From the NCBI GenBank assembly GCA_900315345.1, contig OMYP01000011.1, positions 1 through 64,000 on the forward strand: a DNA stretch of 64,000 nt. The letters are read 5' to 3'. Source of the stretch: an uncultured Selenomonadales bacterium. GTDB lineage: Bacteria; Bacillota; Negativicutes; Acidaminococcales; Acidaminococcaceae. Each line of letters begins with the position of its first letter. Positions within the stretch are counted from its first letter, which is position 1. The position numbers were made by a program, and so were the translations under genes. Positions 62,040 to 64,000 of the stretch are shown in pieces. The notes below the pieces were generated by a model. It worked only from the letters and a program-made list of their open reading frames with translations. It did not search any database and was not told the origin of the DNA.

Positions 62040-62921
62040 TTACTTTACAAATCTTTTTATCCTGCTGTACACGCGCAGGGCATTTTCAAAATAAAATTCG
62101 TTCCAGTGATCTTCCGGAACAATTTTCCCCAGGTTCCGGATATTATCCGGAATGTTAATCAGGGGCCAGTCGCTGCCGTACATAATTTTATCCCACAGTT
62201 CATGGTACTCCAGCCACATGCGCACATACTGCTGGAATCCACTGATTTCTTTTTCCCGTTTCGTTGTGAGGCGGTGTTCCCACAGGCCGGAAAAATCGAT
62301 GAACACGTTTTCATTTTTGGAAGCCACTTCAATGGCATCCGGCACCCAAGGGTTCCCCACATGGCAGATCACAAACCGCACCTCCGGATGTTCGCTGGCG
62401 GCTTCGTCCACCGTCAGGGGGTGTGAGTAGCGCAGTCGGCCGTGATGGTTGGCCGTCTCCCCGCTGTGCATGGCAACAGGCACATCGTAAGCCTTCGCCA
62501 GTTCGAACAAAGGCTCGTGACGTTTATCATACAGGTACACGTTTTGGTAGCCCATGTAAAACTTAATGCCCAGGCAATGGGGATCCCGCTGCAGGTAATA
62601 CTCAAGTTCCATGGCGGTCTTTTCTGCATTCTCCGGCGTGATCTCTTCGCTCTGCACACCTAAACAGTAGCCAACATTTTCCGGCTGGTTGTAAGGCGCC
62701 TCACAGAAAGGCTCTCCGCCCAGATTGATAAGCCGGGGAACCACGCCGCCGTAACGGCAGGGGGCATCGTAGCTGTTCCCCATGGCCACGGCAAAAGCAA
62801 TTTCATTTTCATCGCAGATCTTCTGCCAGCCCGCCCGGGAATTTTCATGGTCAGCCAGCTTCGCCAGTTCGTCAAAGCCGTCAATATTAAAATAATGCAT
62901 ATGGGCATCAATAATTTTCAT
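62040..62921 (-). CDS. Amidohydrolase 2 family TIM-barrel hydrolase
   Basis: 293 residues, metal-dependent hydrolase/decarboxylase fold (amidohydrolase_2, as in ACMSD or gamma-resorcylate decarboxylase). Metal ligands appear in DAHMHYF, AMHSGET, ICHVGNPW and GSDWP. The substrate cannot be inferred. Preceded by the Rrf2 regulator gene on the same strand, about 90 nt away. Confidence 0.82.
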   Translation of the reverse strand: MKIIDAHMHYFNIDGFDELAKLADHENSRAGWQKICDENEIAFAVAMGNSYDAPCRYGGVVPRLINLGGEPFCEAPYNQPENVGYCLGVQSEEITPENAEKTAMELEYYLQRDPHCLGIKFYMGYQNVYLYDKRHEPLFELAKAYDVPVAMHSGETANHHGRLRYSHPLTVDEAASEHPEVRFVICHVGNPWVPDAIEVASKNENVFIDFSGLWEHRLTTKREKEISGFQQYVRMWLEYHELWDKIMYGSDWPLINIPDNIRNLGKIVPEDHWNEFYFENALRVYSRIKRFVK

Positions 62922-63014
62922 TGTGAAACCTCTTCACGTTTCCCAATCTGTCATGAAGTGGGCCTTTTTATCAATATTCTTTACGATACAAATTCAGAAT
63001 ATGCCAGCGCAGCT

Positions 63015-63494
63015 TCATGCTTCCGGAGTCTCTTCTTTTGTCTGGGTAAAGCCCAGCTTCCGGTTCTTCTTCATTTCTTTCCGCAGATCCTTCACCAGAT
63101 CCTGGAGGGTAATGTCGTCCATATCTTTCTGCAGGTTCCGCTTGAATTTCCGCAGCCTGCCGTCCATAACTGCATGGATGTTGGCCCCTACCGGGCAATC
63201 CGGATTGGGGTTCTCGTGAAAGTGGAACAGCTCTTCCTTTTTATCCTCTACGGCGCAGAAAATATCCCACAGGGAAATTTTTTTCGGATCCTTTGCCAGG
63301 GATGCGCCCCCTACTCCGGCTTCCACTGTAACCAGCCCTGCGTCCTTCAGCTGGCCCAAAGTCTTGCGGATGATGACCGGGTTCACATTGACGCTGCTTC
63401 CCAGAAAGTTAGACGTGGTTTTAAACTGTCCTTCAAATTCATTGACCGCCAGCAAAATATGCACGGCAATGGTAAAACGGGAAGAAAATTGCAT
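63015..63494 (-). CDS. Rrf2-family transcriptional regulator
   Basis: 159 residues. N-terminal winged helix beginning MQFSSRFTIAVHILL with recognition segment VNPVIIRKTLGQLKDAGLV; wing GVGGASLAKDP. There are only two Cys, far apart, so it lacks the three-Cys Fe-S site of IscR/NsrR and belongs with the CymR/YwnA type. The ATG at 63494 follows GGAGGGAG. Divergent from the flavoprotein gene at 63740, which it probably controls. Confidence 0.87.
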   Translation of the reverse strand: MQFSSRFTIAVHILLAVNEFEGQFKTTSNFLGSSVNVNPVIIRKTLGQLKDAGLVTVEAGVGGASLAKDPKKISLWDIFCAVEDKKEELFHFHENPNPDCPVGANIHAVMDGRLRKFKRNLQKDMDDITLQDLVKDLRKEMKKNRKLGFTQTKEETPEA

Positions 63495-63609
63495 GACGTC
63501 TCCCTCCATTTTTTCAAAGCTTTCCTTAAGGAACCACTGACTCATTCGTATGCACTCTTACTCTGCATCAGCATAAAAACTCATTTAATCACTGTTTCCT
63601 TAATATAAT

Positions 63610-63638
63610 ATTTTATCATTCGTCAGTTGTAAGGTCAA
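63610..63638 (-). promoter_or_regulatory. Promoter of the Rrf2 gene
   Basis: Minus strand: -35 TTGACC (complement of 63633-63638), 17-bp spacer, -10 TAAAAT (complement of 63610-63615). Divergent from the extended -10 at 63700. Confidence 0.6.
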
Positions 63639-63699
63639 CGAATACAGCAACTTCTCAAAAATATTTCACGGATTTTTTTCGCAGGAATATTTGAAAACG

Positions 63700-63708
63700 T
63701 GATATACT
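63700..63708 (+). promoter_or_regulatory. Extended -10 promoter of the flavoprotein gene
   Basis: TG-A-TATACT, 32 nt before the ATG at 63740, without a good -35. Same extended -10 form as before iadA. Confidence 0.5.
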
Positions 63709-63739
63709 TAACAAAACGCACAACGAAAGGGGACTCATC

Positions 63740-64000
63740 ATGGCAGAAAAATTAAAAGTGTTGATCCTTAACGGCAGTCCGCGAGCCAACGGCAATACCA
63801 GCATCGCCGTCCGGGAACTGCAGAAAGTTCTGGAAGAAAACAATGTGGAAGCAGAAACCATCCAGATTGGCAAAGAAGCCATTCGGGGCTGCGTAGCCTG
63901 CGGTTATTGCGGGGAACACGGGAAATGCGTGTTCAAGGATGCCGTAAACGAAATTGCCCCCAAGTTTGAAGCGGCAGACGGTCTGGTCATCGCCAGCCCG
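63740..64000 (+). CDS. NADPH-dependent FMN-reductase/flavodoxin-like protein (partial, runs off the window)
   Basis: The first 87 codons of a flavoprotein. The N-terminal strand and loop VLILNGSPRANGNT is the FMN phosphate-binding signature of the NADPH-dependent FMN reductase/iron-sulfur flavoprotein family. The GCVACGYCGEHGKC stretch holds four Cys that in this family may bind a cluster, followed by a VFKDAV helix. The ATG has AAAGGGG upstream. The C-terminus lies beyond 64000. Confidence 0.87.
   Translation, partial: MAEKLKVLILNGSPRANGNTSIAVRELQKVLEENNVEAETIQIGKEAIRGCVACGYCGEHGKCVFKDAVNEIAPKFEAADGLVIASP

Noticed and set aside
1-64000. tRNA, rRNA, prophage or insertion-sequence genes
   Set aside because: No tRNA or rRNA sequence, transposase, integrase or phage structural gene was recognised in the window.

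Overview
The window reads as a chromosomal segment of an anaerobic Firmicute, most likely a Negativicute (Acidaminococcaceae or Veillonellaceae type). The reasons are a T-box-controlled trp operon, Feo-type ferrous iron uptake, many lipoprotein-anchored binding proteins, a CbiK-type chelatase, and a heavy load of peptide and acyl-amino-acid hydrolases as expected of an amino-acid fermenter. This assignment is inference from gene content; no rRNA or tRNA gene is visible. Most genes lie on the minus strand and are tightly packed.

Layout. 1-7.7 kb: two redox lipoproteins (DUF362, flavodoxin), an orphan DUF2179 domain, two M20 peptidases, and the isoaspartyl dipeptidase iadA divergent from yjiH-yjiG. 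7.7-12.7 kb: a cobaltochelatase with a small partner gene, a MATE exporter wrecked by an internal deletion, its TetR regulator, an intact MATE exporter with an operator-like palindrome over its promoter, and an orphan amino-acid-binding lipoprotein. 12.8-16.3 kb: a Zn/Cd-type P1B ATPase with a long His-Asp tail, four HMA domains and an ArsR/SmtB-type operator. 16.4-21.8 kb: a complete peptide/nickel-type ABC importer whose binding-protein gene carries a frameshift near its end. 22-28 kb: MATE exporter, aspartoacylase-like deacylase, ferric-iron-type binding lipoprotein, and a UbiX/UbiD pair. 28-33.3 kb: trpDCF-(palindromic repeat)-trpBA behind a T-box leader; trpE and trpG are not here. 33.4-43.5 kb: glyA, gltB, a calcineurin-like phosphoesterase, dinB and an FAH-family hydrolase, with a second, partial copy of the palindromic repeat.

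43.6-53.1 kb holds the most unusual unit: four co-directional genes encoding (in transcription order) a membrane sensor PP2C/SpoIIE phosphatase, a STAS domain fused to an NRPS condensation domain, an A-PCP-C nonribosomal peptide synthetase, and a MATE exporter fused to an RsbW-like HATPase domain. The three modules of a partner-switching signalling pathway (phosphatase, STAS antagonist, HATPase kinase) are thus physically distributed over a small peptide biosynthesis and export cluster. It diverges from feoA-feoA-feoB and a small Cys-rich gene, whose promoter region carries several TTAG-N6-CTAA sites.

56.6-64 kb: an operon with two tandem P-loop GTPases, a DUF1538 membrane transporter, a tandem PII-like protein and a LUD-domain protein; then an amidohydrolase, an Rrf2 regulator and, running off the end, an NADPH-dependent FMN-reductase-type flavoprotein.
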